Shown in pieces: positions 1 to 10,932 of a DNA stretch of 46,576 bases. The position numbers were made by a program, and so were the translations under genes. Every line of letters begins with the position of its first letter. The stretch's first letter is position 1. The DNA is from Pseudooctadecabacter sp. (GTDB taxonomy: Bacteria > Pseudomonadota > Alphaproteobacteria > Rhodobacterales > Rhodobacteraceae): contig NZ_JAHDGE010000004.1 of NCBI RefSeq assembly GCF_020627745.1, forward strand, positions 48,606 to 95,181, read 5' to 3'. Below the pieces are notes generated by a model. That model searched no databases, was not told the origin of the DNA, and saw only the letters and a list, made by a program, of their open reading frames with translations.

Positions 1-91
1 GTTAACCTTAATCTGGGGTAAAGAGCGCGCCCATGGCATTTTCAAAATTCAAGGCTGGCCCCGTTTGGGGCTTTGGCCTACACCGCAGCCC

Positions 92-511
92 ATGACCGAT
101 ACGATCCTGTCCCGATGTGAGGCCCGTGGCCTGCGCCTGACCGACCAACGCCGCACCATTGCGGGGGTGTTGGAGGATGCCGATGATCACCCGGATGTGG
201 AGGAGCTTTATGCCCGTGCCTCTGCCAAGGACCCGCGTATTTCATTGGCCACGGTCTACCGGACCGTAAAACTGTTCGAGGAATCGGGCATTCTGGAAAA
301 GCATGATTTCGGCGACGGGCGCGCGCGGTATGAGACAGCCGGCGGGGAACATCACGACCACCTGATTGATTTGCAATCGGGTGAGGTGATCGAATTTATC
401 GACGCCGAAATCGAAGCCTTGCAGGACCGCATCGCAGACAAGCTGGGGTATGACCTCAAAGGCCACCGGCTTGAACTTTACGGGGTCAAGAAAGGAGCCA
501 AGAATGGCTGA
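92..511 (+). CDS. Fur-family metal-responsive regulator (Fur/Mur type)
   Basis: A 139-residue DNA-binding repressor of the Fur superfamily, which in this group of bacteria controls iron or manganese uptake genes. Residues 1-80 form the winged helix domain, with the typical recognition stretch SLATVYRTVKLFEESG at about 51-66. The metal/dimer domain follows, with HHDH at 87-90. The CxxC zinc motifs of enterobacterial Fur are absent, as is usual in alphaproteobacterial Fur/Mur, so Mur is as likely as Fur. The reading frame is open further left to a TTG at 65, but the ATG at 92 gives the family's normal N-terminus. The stop overlaps the start of the NYN gene by 8 bases, so the two are probably translationally coupled. 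Confidence 0.9.
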   Translation: MTDTILSRCEARGLRLTDQRRTIAGVLEDADDHPDVEELYARASAKDPRISLATVYRTVKLFEESGILEKHDFGDGRARYETAGGEHHDHLIDLQSGEVIEFIDAEIEALQDRIADKLGYDLKGHRLELYGVKKGAKNG

Positions 512-1204
512 CGATCGTCCCCTTCTGGCCGTGTTGATCGACGCGGACAATGTACCTGCCAAACACGCCGAGGCGATCCTCAAAGAGGTCGCGCGCATCG
601 GGGAACCTGCCCTGCGCCGCGTCTATGGCGACTGGTCGTCGGACATGCTGAAAGGCTGGTCCAAGATCATCCCGTCGCTGGGGTTCGTGGCGCGTCAGGA
701 AACGGCCAACACGCGGCAAAAGAACGCCTCGGACATCGGGCTGGTGATCGACGCCATGGACATTTTGCACACGGCCAAGTTTGACGGTTTTGTGCTGGTG
801 TCCTCGGACAGTGATTTCACCGCGCTGGCCAACCGGCTGCGGGAAGACGGGTTGAGCGTGATTGGCATTGGCGAGGCGAAGACGCCCGACAGCCTGCGCA
901 ATGTCTGCAACCGGTTTATCCTGATCGAAAACCTTGTTCAGGCCGATGTGAAAGAGGCGGTGCCCGAAAAGCAGAACAACAAACTGTCAGAGGCTTATGA
1001 TCTGTTTGTTGAGGCCATGAACCGCATCGACACCGAGGACGACTGGTACAATCTGGGTGGCGTGGGGTCGATGATTTTGGCGGCCCATCCCGATTTCGAC
1101 CCGCGCAGTTATGGCCATGGCAAACTGAGCGGGCTGGCCAAGGCCCTGCGCGATATCGAAACAAAATCGAGCGGGAACAACCTGTTGGTGCGGTTGAAAG
1201 ACTG

Positions 1205-1205
<1 letters not shown>
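504..1205 (+). CDS. NYN-domain ribonuclease-like protein with C-terminal OST-HTH/LOTUS-like domain
   Basis: A 233-residue cytoplasmic protein. Residues 6-150 are a PIN-like NYN (LabA-type) domain. The acidic positions expected to hold metal are visible: IDADN at 12-16, SDIGLVIDAMD in the middle and SSDSDF further on. After a short linker, about residues 155-230 (from KLSEAYDLFVEAM) look like an OST-HTH/LOTUS RNA-binding domain. The family is predicted to cut RNA; the substrate is unknown. The start was chosen from a strong AAAGGAG at 491-497, seven bases before ATG 504. It overlaps the fur/mur stop by 8 bases and the next gene by 1 base (TGATG), which suggests one transcript. Confidence 0.85.
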
Positions 1206-3422
<2,217 letters not shown>

Positions 3423-3438
3423 GACACTGAAAATGCGC

Positions 3439-3467
3439 AAAGGCCCCTGCAAACGCGGGGGCCTTTT
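3439..3467 (+). terminator. Rho-independent terminator after eno
   Basis: AAAGGCCCC pairs with GGGGCCTTT around a 10-base loop, followed by one further T. It lies 16 bases after the eno stop and just before the end of the convergent oxidoreductase gene. Its A-rich left side means it could also stop leftward transcription. Confidence 0.88.
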
Positions 3468-3468
3468 G

Positions 3469-4530
3469 CTATTGGAACCGGTCTGGCCTGTAGGGCGTCA
3501 CCAGATCGGTTTGGGCATTGGTCGCCTGCCCCAAAACCTCTGCCGCTGTAACCTCGCCCACGACTGCGGCCAGTGTCACGCCCGAATGCATCACCGCCAC
3601 ATGCAGGCCCTCCGGCCCTGCTGCACCGATCACCGGCAGGCCGTCCTCAGGCACCGGCCTGTAGGCCAGCGTGACCTCATCCCAACCGGACACCCCGCCC
3701 CGGATCATCGGGCTCAGCCAGCCCATGACCCGGGCGGCGATGGCGTCAGGTGTTTCGAAAACCTCGGACGCGTCGTCACCTTGATGGTTGGCCACCGCTG
3801 ACGCCAGAAGCCGGCCGTCTGGCAACTGGCGAACCTCCCCATGGGGCGTCACAAGGATTGGCGTGATGCACGCATCAACCGGCCGTGTCGTGACCAGAAC
3901 GCCCGGTCGGGTGAGCATGGGCAGGTTTACCCCTGCGGTCTGCAGAATATCCGGCGCCCCGTTGCCAGCGGCGATTACCACGCGGTCACCTTCGACATCC
4001 CCGACAGAGGTCACAACCCCTGTGATTTTCTCTGCCCCCAGAAGACCGTTAACCCTCACCCCACGCAACACCTGCGCCCCCGAAGATCGCAAAAGCCGGT
4101 CGGCGACCGCGGCTGCGTCGGCGGCGGCTTCGGACGGAAAAACCAGAAGATCATCAGGCACACCCTCAAGGTCCGGCTGCGCCTTTTCAGCCCATGCTTT
4201 GGATAGATATTCTACAGCATATTCATGATCTTGCAGGTCGGACTTCATCCGATATAGCGCCTCACCCTGTTCTTCCCACCACCATGCGCCGCAAAATGAA
4301 ACGGGCAAATCAGGCAGATGGGTCATCAAACGGCGATATCCTCGCAAACTGGCCGCCCGCAGGTTGTGATGGTGCGCATCGGCATAGAAGCTGGCGTTGA
4401 TCCAGCCGAACGAGGCCGAAGTCGCGGCGGGCATCCCTCCGTCAATGACCACAACCTGTGCCCCCGCACGGGCGAGATGCCACGCGATGCTGGCCCCGAT
4501 GATCCCCGCACCCACAATGATCGTTTTCAT
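3469..4530 (-). CDS. FAD-dependent oxidoreductase, D-amino-acid/glycine oxidase family
   Basis: A 353-residue DAO-fold flavoprotein. The dinucleotide-binding motif VGAGIIGASIAWHLARAG lies at the N-terminus (about 5-23). The C-terminal DAO pattern YRPVPEDGLPVIG is followed by HVAVMHSGVTLA. Such enzymes oxidise amino acids or secondary amines and pass electrons to oxygen or a carrier; the substrate cannot be read from the sequence. There is a purine-rich AAGGGGG upstream of the ATG. It converges on eno and diverges from the DUF985 gene, with only 46 bases between their starts, so the two may share a control region. Confidence 0.88.
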   Translation of the reverse strand: MKTIIVGAGIIGASIAWHLARAGAQVVVIDGGMPAATSASFGWINASFYADAHHHNLRAASLRGYRRLMTHLPDLPVSFCGAWWWEEQGEALYRMKSDLQDHEYAVEYLSKAWAEKAQPDLEGVPDDLLVFPSEAAADAAAVADRLLRSSGAQVLRGVRVNGLLGAEKITGVVTSVGDVEGDRVVIAAGNGAPDILQTAGVNLPMLTRPGVLVTTRPVDACITPILVTPHGEVRQLPDGRLLASAVANHQGDDASEVFETPDAIAARVMGWLSPMIRGGVSGWDEVTLAYRPVPEDGLPVIGAAGPEGLHVAVMHSGVTLAAVVGEVTAAEVLGQATNAQTDLVTPYRPDRFQ

Positions 4531-4576
4531 GACATACCCCCTTGGGTCCTGTTTGCGGACAGCCTAACCTAGGACC

Positions 4577-4996
4577 ATGACAGCACAAGATATCATCGCC
4601 GCCCTGAACCTGTCGCCCCATCCCGAAGGCGGGCACTATCGCCAGACCTGGGTCGATGACACCGCCACAAACCGCCCCCATGGCACCTGCATCTATTTCC
4701 TGCTCGAGGCCGGAAAACCCAGCCATTGGCACAGGGTCGATGCGGTGGAAATCTGGCACTACTACGCCGGTGCCCCGCTGCGTCTTAAACTGGCGGAAAC
4801 TGACGCGGGGCCGAGGGCCGACATCCGCCTTGGCCCTGATCTTGCAGCGGGCGAACGTCCGCAAGGGATTGTTCCCAAAGACTGGTGGCAGGCCGCAGAA
4901 ACAACGGGCGACTGGACGCTGGTCGGCTGTACCGTCAGCCCGGGATTCTCATTTGACGGATTTGAACTCGCCGAGGCCGGTTTCGATATCCGCTAA
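4577..4996 (+). CDS. DUF985 cupin protein
   Basis: A 139-residue single-domain cupin of the DUF985 family. The first signature, LNLSPHPEGGHYRQTW, is at about 11-26. The barrel continues with YFLLEAGKPSHWHRVDAVEIWHYYAG, containing the HWH and E residues of a likely metal pocket. The family has no settled function; sugar-isomerase-like roles have been suggested. It is complete and in normal composition for the region. The repeat array that follows starts about 25 bases after its stop. Confidence 0.9.
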   Translation: MTAQDIIAALNLSPHPEGGHYRQTWVDDTATNRPHGTCIYFLLEAGKPSHWHRVDAVEIWHYYAGAPLRLKLAETDAGPRADIRLGPDLAAGERPQGIVPKDWWQAAETTGDWTLVGCTVSPGFSFDGFELAEAGFDIR

Positions 4997-5020
4997 CCGG
5001 ATCGCAGGCCCGCGAACGTG

Positions 5021-5255
5021 CGCCTCCGGCGGAGGTATTTGGGAACCAGAGAGCTTGAGCCGTCCCGGAAAGCCTCCAGTTGAGGGGTTCAGGCAAAAGC
5101 GGGCGGAGCCAAGGGCTGTCTCGAAAAGACCCCAGTGGGGCGTTTCAGCCGAGGAATGGTCGGAGACCCGAGGCGTCCCGGAAAACCTCCGGGGAAAGGT
5201 GTCGGCCGACAACGGGGGGAGCCCAAAGCAGTTCCACCTTCCAGCTGTAGCGTAC
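5021..5255. repeat. Modular 56/57-bp tandem repeat array, copy A
   Basis: A cap (CCTCCGGCGGAGG palindrome, then ATTTGGGAACCAGAGAG) leads into tandem units starting at 5062, 5118, 5175 and a partial unit at 5231, so the period is 56, 57, 56. Each unit starts GTCCCGGAAA or a close variant, carries a short hairpin (for example CCCC-AGT-GGGG at 5130-5140), then a GGCGGAGCC or GGTCGGAGACC block. The same modules occur in the opposite orientation near 18427-18670 and 22728-22977. It fills the gap after the DUF985 gene and encodes nothing I recognise. Confidence 0.85.
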
Positions 5256-5380
5256 TGAATTCAAGACGCATTAACCTTAACGCCGTCGCTTGTGGTCTGC
5301 GCACCGGCCCCGCTTCTTTGGTTCAAAAATATGCAAATCCTCCCGTTCGACCGGTCACCGCCACACACCGTGAAAACGCC

Positions 5381-5427
5381 AAAACGCGGGCTTGCCCGCG
5401 CGGGTCGGATTGGCGAAGCCAATTCGA
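5381..5427 (-). terminator. Second terminator-like hairpin plus extra hairpin downstream of nrdJ
   Basis: Read leftward, TCGAATTGGC-TTC-GCCAATCCGA (5405-5427) is followed by CGCGGGC-AA-GCCCGCG (5385-5400) and then TTTT. This is a back-up terminator position beyond the main one at 5429-5454. The rest of 5256-5380 shows only a TTTGGTTCAAAAATATGC stretch resembling the repeat cap; I see no gene. Confidence 0.6.
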
Positions 5428-5428
5428 C

Positions 5429-5454
5429 AAAAAAGGGAGGACCGAAGCCCTCCC
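5429..5454 (-). terminator. Rho-independent terminator of nrdJ
   Basis: On the minus strand an 8-bp stem, GGGAGGGC with GTCCTCCC (one G-U pair), closes on a TTCG tetraloop and is followed by TTTTTT. It lies about 100 bases beyond the nrdJ stop and is the clearest terminator in the window after the one at the right edge. Confidence 0.9.
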
Positions 5455-5551
5455 GTTAGTCTCGCCATCTTGGCTCATTCTAGTGTACCGCCCGGTATTC
5501 TGCCTGCGGCCAAGACGTCCCCGCGCGCCTCGAAAGATGCGCGGTGTTCTA

Positions 5552-8500
5552 TCAGCTACACCCCGACGTGCCGCCGCATGTGTTGCACTTCATGCAGGTG
5601 CCGTTGCGCACCAGCGTGTAGTTGCCGCATTCGCCGCACGGGTCGCCTTCGTAGCCCTGCATCTTCGCCTTATCGCGGGCGGACATGCTGACGGTGCCGG
5701 TGGACACAGCCGTCGCTTGCGCCATCCCGCCGCCTGCGGCCACGGCTGGGGCCAGCGTATCAAGTGCGACAGCGGCATCGGCCCCATCGGTGAAGGCCAC
5801 AGCACCTGCGCCGCCTTGCAGGACGACCAACTCGTTGGGGACGCGCTTGCGCAGGTATCCGGTGGAGCTGATCTGCTTGAGGACCTCGAGGGACTTGGTG
5901 GCCGCACTCTCGGATGGCTCGGAGATGTTGCTTACGCCTTCTTCTTCGCCACGGCCAAGGCTGTCGAAGGACGCGCCTTCGGGTTTGACGTGGGCCAGAT
6001 CGGTCCGGTCGAGGTAGGACACAGCCAGTTCGCGGAAGATATAGTCAAGGATCGACGTCGCATTCTTGATGCTGTCGTTGCCCTGAACCATGCCAGCGGG
6101 TTCGAACTTGGTGAAGGTGAAGGCATCCACGAACTCCTCCAGCGGGACACCGTATTGCAGGCCCACGGACACGGCGATGGCGAAGTTGTTCATCATCGCG
6201 CGGAAACCAGCGCCTTCCTTGTGCATGTCGATGAAGATCTCACCGAGGTTGCCGTCCTCATATTCGCCGGTGCGCAGATAGACTTTGTGCCCGCCGACGA
6301 TGGCCTTCTGGGTGTAGCCCTTGCGGCGCTCGGGCATCTTTTCGCGGTGCGATTTGATGACCTCTTTGATGACGACCTTTTCGATGATCTTTTCGGCGAT
6401 GACTTGCGCCTTTTCCATCGTGTTGCCGCTCTCAAGGATTTCGGCGGCTTCGTCGTCGTCCTCGATCAGGGCTGCGGCCAGTGGCTGGGACAGTTTGGAC
6501 CCGTCACGGTACAAGGCGTTCGCCTTGATCCCCATGGCCCAGCTGCGCTCATACGCCTTTTGGCAATCCTCGATGGTGGCATCGTTGGGCATGTTGATCG
6601 TCTTGGAGATCGCACCCGAGATAAACGACTGTGCGGCGGCCATCATGTCGATGTGGCTGTTGACGGACAAGAAACGTTTGCCCTTTTTGCCGCAGGGGTT
6701 GGCGCAGTCGAAGACCACATAGTGTTCTTCCTTCAGGTGCGGCGCACCTTCCAGCGTCATGGTGCCACAGACGTGGTCATTGGCGGCGTCCACATCGGCC
6801 TTGGAAAAGCCCAGGGATTTCAGAAGGTCGAACGTCGGATCGTTCAGCTTGTCGGCAGGAATGCCGAGGACGTCTTTGCAGAAGTCTTCGCCCAGTGTCC
6901 ACTGGTTGAACACGAAACGGATGTCGAAGGCGGATGGCAGCGCGGCTTCGATTTTATCAATTTCTGCCTGACCAAACCCGTGGCCCACCAGCGATGTGTG
7001 GTTGATGCCCGGTGCATTGCCCAAGGTGCCGTGGCCCACGGCGTAGGACACGATTTCCTCAGACTGGCTGGAGGAATAGCCCAGCTTTGCCAAGGCCGCA
7101 GGCACGGACTGGTTGATGATCTTGAAATACCCACCACCGGCGAGCTTTTTGAACTTCACCAGCGCGAAGTCAGGCTCGATTCCCGTGGTGTCGCAATCCA
7201 TGACCAGACCGATGGTGCCGGTGGGCGCGATCACGGTGGATTGCGCGTTGCGGTAGCCGTGCTTCTCACCCAGCTTCAGCGCCTCATCCCATGTCGACAT
7301 GGCAATGTCGATCAGGCGGGCTTCGGGGCAGTTGGCATGGTCAAGGGCCACTGGTTTGATGTCCAGCGCCTCATACCCTTCGGTCGCACCGTAGGCCGCG
7401 TTGCGGTGGTTGCGGATGACGCGCAACATGTGGTCGGCGTTCTTTTTGTAGCCCGGGAACGGGCCCAGCTCACCCGCCATCTCAGCGGAGGTGGCATAGG
7501 ATACACCGGTCATGATCGCGGTCAGCGCACCGGCCAAGGCGCGGCCTTCGTCGCTGTCATACCCCAGCCCCATGTTCATCAGCAGGCCGCCGATGTTGGC
7601 ATAGCCCAGACCCAGCGTGCGGAAGTCATAGGACCGCTGGGCGATTTCTTTCGATGGGAACTGCGCCATCATGACCGAAATTTCCAGCGTGACCGTCCAC
7701 AGACGGGAGGCGTGCATGTAATCCTCAACCTGGAATTCGCCGTCTTTGTAGAAGGTCAGCAGGTTCATCGAGGCAAGGTTACAGGCCGTGTCGTCGAGGA
7801 ACATGTATTCAGAACACGGGTTGGACCCGCGGATCGCGCCGTCTTCGGGGCATGTGTGCCATGCGTTGACCGTGTCGTGGTACTGGATGCCCGGATCGGC
7901 ACAGGCCCATGCGGCGTGGCCGACCTTTTCCCACAGATCGCGGGCTTTGATCACCTTGGCGACCTCACCGTTGCGGCGGTTGATCAGCTTCCAGTTGGCG
8001 TCCTCTTCGACGGCCTTGAGGAAGGCGTCTGTCACACGGATCGAGTTGTTGGAGTTCTGGCCGGAGACGGAGTTATAGGCCTCGCTATCCCAATCGGTGT
8101 CATAGGTCGGAAATTCAATCGACGTATGCCCCTGCCGTGCATAATCCAGAACCCGCTTGACGTAAGTCTCCGGGATCATGACCTTTTTGGCCTCGCGAAT
8201 GGCGTCTTTCAGCTGAACATTCTTTTTGGGGTCATAGGCGTCGGCCTCTGCCCCGTCCCAGCCCTGGATCGCGCCGAAAATCAGGTTCAGCTTGGCTTCG
8301 TGCATTTTGGAACCGGCGACGATGGACGCCACTTTCTGCTCTTCCAGCACCTTCCAGTTGATGAATTCCTCGATATCGGGGTGGTCGGCGTCGACAATCA
8401 CCATTTTGGCCGCGCGGCGCGTGGTGCCGCCTGATTTGATAGCGCCGGCTGCACGATCGCCGATCTTCAAAAAGCCCATCAAACCAGACGACTTGCCACC

Positions 8501-9217
8501 GCCCGACAGTGGCTCGCCTTCGCCACGCAGTGAGGAAAAGTTGGTGCCGGTGCCGGAACCGTATTTGAACAGGCGCGCCTCACGCACCCACAAATCCATG
8601 ATGCCGCCGTCGTTGACCAGATCGTCAGCGACCGACTGAATGAAACAGGCGTGCGGCTGGGGATGTTCGTAGGAGGACGTGGATTTCGTCAGCTTGCCGG
8701 TCTTGTAATCCACATAGTGGTGGCCCTGCGCGGGGCCGTCGATGCCGTAGGCCCAGTGCAGGCCGGTGTTGAACCACTGGGGGCTATTGGGGGCGGCACG
8801 CTGGGTTGCCAGCATGTAGCGCATTTCGTCAAAGTACGTGCGCGCGTCTTCTTCGGTGGTGAAATAGCCACCCTTCCAGCCCCAGTACGTCCATGCGCCA
8901 GCCAACCGGTCGAACACCTGCTTGGCGGAGGTTTCGCCGTCCATGGTCGCGCCCTCTGCAGGCACGGACCGCCACAAAAACTCTGGCACGTCTTTTTCTT
9001 CGACCTTCACGGTTGCGGAGGGCACACCTGCCTTGCGGAAGTATTTCTGCGCGATCACGTCAGAGGCCACCTGGCTCCAGGCTTGGGGGATTTCACAATC
9101 GTCGAGTTTGAACACAATCGTCCCGTCCGGATTGCGGATTTCGGAGGTGGCGGATTTGAATGCGACCTCTGCGTAAGCGTCCTGTCCGGATTTCGTAAAG
9201 TTGCGTTCGATTTTCAT
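5552..9217 (-). CDS. nrdJ: Adenosylcobalamin-dependent (class II) ribonucleotide reductase
   Basis: Reduces ribonucleotides to deoxyribonucleotides using coenzyme B12, independent of oxygen. The protein is 1221 residues if it starts at [12 protein letters not shown]. Visible parts are the catalytic barrel with [40 protein letters not shown] and GGGYF; a TSCPD domain from about [15 protein letters not shown]; and a C-terminal zinc ribbon with [16 protein letters not shown] and a final C. The frame stays open upstream to 9460, but ATG 9217 with AGGGGCAAG before it gives the family start. An NrdR-type box lies about 207 bases upstream and a terminator downstream. I infer it is a major dNTP source; no other reductase is in the window. 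Confidence 0.96.
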   Translation of the reverse strand: MKIERNFTKSGQDAYAEVAFKSATSEIRNPDGTIVFKLDDCEIPQAWSQVASDVIAQKYFRKAGVPSATVKVEEKDVPEFLWRSVPAEGATMDGETSAKQVFDRLAGAWTYWGWKGGYFTTEEDARTYFDEMRYMLATQRAAPNSPQWFNTGLHWAYGIDGPAQGHHYVDYKTGKLTKSTSSYEHPQPHACFIQSVADDLVNDGGIMDLWVREARLFKYGSGTGTNFSSLRGEGEPLSGGGKSSGLMGFLKIGDRAAGAIKSGGTTRRAAKMVIVDADHPDIEEFINWKVLEEQKVASIVAGSKMHEAKLNLIFGAIQGWDGAEADAYDPKKNVQLKDAIREAKKVMIPETYVKRVLDYARQGHTSIEFPTYDTDWDSEAYNSVSGQNSNNSIRVTDAFLKAVEEDANWKLINRRNGEVAKVIKARDLWEKVGHAAWACADPGIQYHDTVNAWHTCPEDGAIRGSNPCSEYMFLDDTACNLASMNLLTFYKDGEFQVEDYMHASRLWTVTLEISVMMAQFPSKEIAQRSYDFRTLGLGYANIGGLLMNMGLGYDSDEGRALAGALTAIMTGVSYATSAEMAGELGPFPGYKKNADHMLRVIRNHRNAAYGATEGYEALDIKPVALDHANCPEARLIDIAMSTWDEALKLGEKHGYRNAQSTVIAPTGTIGLVMDCDTTGIEPDFALVKFKKLAGGGYFKIINQSVPAALAKLGYSSSQSEEIVSYAVGHGTLGNAPGINHTSLVGHGFGQAEIDKIEAALPSAFDIRFVFNQWTLGEDFCKDVLGIPADKLNDPTFDLLKSLGFSKADVDAANDHVCGTMTLEGAPHLKEEHYVVFDCANPCGKKGKRFLSVNSHIDMMAAAQSFISGAISKTINMPNDATIEDCQKAYERSWAMGIKANALYRDGSKLSQPLAAALIEDDDEAAEILESGNTMEKAQVIAEKIIEKVVIKEVIKSHREKMPERRKGYTQKAIVGGHKVYLRTGEYEDGNLGEIFIDMHKEGAGFRAMMNNFAIAVSVGLQYGVPLEEFVDAFTFTKFEPAGMVQGNDSIKNATSILDYIFRELAVSYLDRTDLAHVKPEGASFDSLGRGEEEGVSNISEPSESAATKSLEVLKQISSTGYLRKRVPNELVVLQGGAGAVAFTDGADAAVALDTLAPAVAAGGGMAQATAVSTGTVSMSARDKAKMQGYEGDPCGECGNYTLVRNGTCMKCNTCGGTSGCS

Positions 9218-9274
9218 TGTGTCTTGCCCCTGTGTAATCGTGCCGGCGTTGCGGCGAATGATATGTCCCGTCCC

Positions 9275-9295
9275 AGACCCCGCTGTCGGGGGTCT
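9275..9295 (-). other. Hairpin in the nrdJ leader
   Basis: AGACCCC and GGGGTCT pair perfectly (7 bp) around a 7-base loop, about 58 bases upstream of the nrdJ start and downstream of the NrdR box. If transcription starts near the NrdR box this would lie in a leader of roughly 200 bases. I see no B12-box, so a cobalamin riboswitch is not supported. Confidence 0.4.
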
Positions 9296-9423
9296 CAAAA
9301 TCGTGCCGGATGAGGTGGCAATGGCGTGGGGCATGATACATCCGCCTTCAAAATCGAAGCGAAGCACTGTCAGATCACCGTAGGGTGCACTGAGGTGTTG
9401 TAACCTGTCCCACGCTGGCCTCA

Positions 9424-9439
9424 CCACTATATGTTGTGG
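9424..9439 (-). promoter_or_regulatory. NrdR box upstream of nrdJ
   Basis: CCACTATATGTTGTGG matches 13 of 16 positions of the NrdR consensus acaCwAtATaTwGtgt. NrdR is the ATP/dATP-sensing repressor of ribonucleotide reductase genes and normally binds two boxes about 31 bases apart; at that distance only a half-site (GCACAA, 9455-9460) is visible. The rest of 9296-9777 has no gene I can support. Confidence 0.7.
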
Positions 9440-9676
9440 CGTCTCATCCAGCCCGCACAAGGTGACGCATCTACACCTAGGGGGTCAACGAAATTTTTAC
9501 CCTAAATATGGATTAAATATCCTTGACCCATGGTTAACGAAGATCTGGCAAATGCTGTCCCCGATTCCCCCTCAGGCTTGCGCACAGGGATGTCAGGGTG
9601 GACGCCCAAAACCGCCGTTTGGAAAATCCTGTGAAATGACAGCGCACTAAGCCGCAAAGTTTAGAAACTACATCAC

Positions 9677-9685
9677 TTATCCACA
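9677..9685 (+). promoter_or_regulatory. Perfect DnaA box
   Basis: TTATCCACA is identical to the high-affinity DnaA box. It lies in the 560-base region between the nrdJ and lipoprotein starts, 460 bases from the nrdJ start and 93 bases before the lipoprotein start. A single box is not an origin; DnaA control of nrdJ is possible by analogy with E. coli nrdAB but unproven. Confidence 0.5.
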
Positions 9686-9777
9686 GGTAGGACGTGGTTT
9701 GCGCATGGCCCGACGCCCCCCTTGTTCCTCGGTCAAACTGTGTCACTGTGGTCACGCATCATCTAGGGGCCTGTGCA

Positions 9778-10239
9778 ATGAAACATCTGATTTTCGGACT
9801 GGGTCTTTTGGCGGCAGGCTGCGCAGAAACCACATCATCTGGTGGGTCCTTTGCCGCCGGGGCACAGCCAGCAGGCGCGCAACAGGCCTATTTTGAAGGC
9901 TACCCTGCCGGTTTGTTCTTTGCAGCCGGCGCCGTTTGCGATGGTCCGGGGCAGGATGTGGTGCGTCCGGATGAAAACGAGGTCCGCTGCGAATCGTTGC
10001 CCGACCCGCAGACCGCGGCAGCCTTGATCTTGCAATTTGACGGCACGGTCGAGGACCTGCCCCGTTTTGTAATTGCCTTCAGCGGATTACAGGACACGGC
10101 AGGGTATCTGGTAACAGCAGACAGCTACATCCGCGTGCCCCGTCGCGAAGGCGGCGCGCAGCAGGTCCGGTTCCCCGATGAACGGATCGAGGCAGAACTG
10201 GCACGGCTTTTGGTGGATGCAGGCGGCGCACCTCTCTGA
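9778..10239 (+). CDS. Small lipoprotein of unknown function
   Basis: A 153-residue protein starting [19 protein letters not shown]: a short charged start, a hydrophobic run and a lipobox (LAAGC, Cys 17), so it should be lipid-modified and membrane-anchored. The mature part has two more cysteines (AVCDGPG and VRCESLP) that could form a disulfide. I recognise no domain. The frame is open upstream to 9694, but only the ATG at 9778 gives a signal peptide. It stands alone, convergent with the tRNA-Pro gene. Confidence 0.75.
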   Translation: MKHLIFGLGLLAAGCAETTSSGGSFAAGAQPAGAQQAYFEGYPAGLFFAAGAVCDGPGQDVVRPDENEVRCESLPDPQTAAALILQFDGTVEDLPRFVIAFSGLQDTAGYLVTADSYIRVPRREGGAQQVRFPDERIEAELARLLVDAGGAPL

Positions 10240-10258
10240 CGATGCCCCAAAACGCAAG

Positions 10259-10280
10259 CGGCCGCCCCCGAGGGGACGGC
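10259..10280 (-). terminator. Hairpin between lipoprotein gene and tRNA-Pro
   Basis: GGCCG-CCCC pairs with GGGG-A-CGGCC, a stem of about nine pairs with a short loop and a one-base bulge. It lies 19 bases after the lipoprotein stop and 37 bases beyond the 3' end of the leftward tRNA. Only weak T-richness follows leftward (CTTGCGTTTT), so it is a plausible shared terminator rather than a certain one. Confidence 0.5.
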
Positions 10281-10316
10281 CAATGCTTAACTTGGGTAAG
10301 TTGGGTTTTGAAAATG

Positions 10317-10393
10317 TGGTCGGGGCGAGATGATTCGAACATCCGACCCCCTGTACCCAAAACAGGTGCGCTACCAGGCTGCGCCACGCCCCG
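10317..10393 (-). tRNA. tRNA-Pro (anticodon UGG)
   Basis: On the minus strand the 77-base sequence begins CGGGGCG and ends CGCCCCG-A-CCA, a full 7-bp acceptor stem with the CCA encoded. The D arm reads GCGCAGCCTGGTAGCGC. The anticodon arm is CCTGT-TTTGGGT-ACAGG, giving anticodon TGG. The T arm has GTTCGAATC. All parts are canonical. Confidence 0.97.
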
Positions 10394-10461
10394 AACCGAG
10401 GCCTCGTCTAAAACCTGCGGCCTGATTTGAAAAGGGGTAAAGTTGACAAAAGCGCGAAAAG

Positions 10462-10932
10462 CTAGTCGCACGGCCAAAGGACATTGCCCGCAACACTGGG
10501 GTGCTGAACCTCATCGCCCACAGAAAGACCCAAGCGGGCCGACAACCCGCCATTCACCTCAAGCACATATTGTATGTCGTCCCCGCCGAAGATCGGGGTT
10601 TCGTCCAGCGGAACGGCGTTTTCGTGAATATGATCGACCACGCCATCGGCCCCGATGAACACCATATCAAGGGGGATCAGCGTATTGCGCATCCAGAAAC
10701 TGGTGGTTTGCGGGGCCTCGAAGACAAACAACATGCCCTCGAACGTGCCCATCTCTTCGACGAACATCAGCCCCTGCGCCCGTTCGGACGCATCATCGGC
10801 CACATCAACAGAAAACCGCACTTCGCCGAAATCCCCCCGCAGCGCGAGGGTTCCGGCATCACAGTCGGCCATGGCGGTCCCCGCCATCAGCACTGCACCA
10901 CACAGGTAAGATGTCAGTCCGCGCTTTCCCAT
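10462..10932 (-). CDS. DUF192 family exported protein
   Basis: A 156-residue protein with a signal peptide (MGKRGLTSYLCGAVLMAGTAMA) and one DUF192 domain. Its hallmarks are RAQGLMFVEEMGTFEGMLFVF, SFWMRNTLIPLDMVFIGADG and ENAVPLDETP near the C-terminal half. The family is widespread and has no agreed function; the exported form suggests an envelope role. Its ATG overlaps the end of the cold-shock gene by 19 bases, so the two form an operon. tRNA-Pro lies about 70 bases downstream on the same strand. Confidence 0.9.
   Translation of the reverse strand: MGKRGLTSYLCGAVLMAGTAMADCDAGTLALRGDFGEVRFSVDVADDASERAQGLMFVEEMGTFEGMLFVFEAPQTTSFWMRNTLIPLDMVFIGADGVVDHIHENAVPLDETPIFGGDDIQYVLEVNGGLSARLGLSVGDEVQHPSVAGNVLWPCD

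Noticed and set aside
4997..5255. Small proteins encoded by the repeat arrays
   Set aside because: Frames are open by composition, change between copies, and lack start signals; the conserved feature is pairing, not protein.
5480..5571. tRNA-like stretch on the minus strand (GTGTAGCTGATAGAACACCG)
   Set aside because: The D-arm-like part lies over the nrdJ stop region. There is no matching 3' acceptor, no T loop GTTCGA, and the anticodon arm does not close properly.
5135..8434. Long plus-strand open frame of about 1100 codons opposite nrdJ
   Set aside because: It mirrors nrdJ, whose motifs are unmistakable. The open frame is a by-product of high GC and codon bias.
9218..9460. N-terminal extension of nrdJ or a B12 riboswitch
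   Set aside because: The extra 81 codons do not look like any NrdJ N-terminus. No B12-box or pseudoknot core is visible; a hairpin and an NrdR box explain the region better.
9462..9650. Possible 62-codon gene between nrdJ and the lipoprotein gene
   Set aside because: No ribosome site, no recognisable protein, and it runs through the control region.
9677..9685. Replication origin
   Set aside because: Only one DnaA box, no AT-rich unwinding region and no origin-type gene context.
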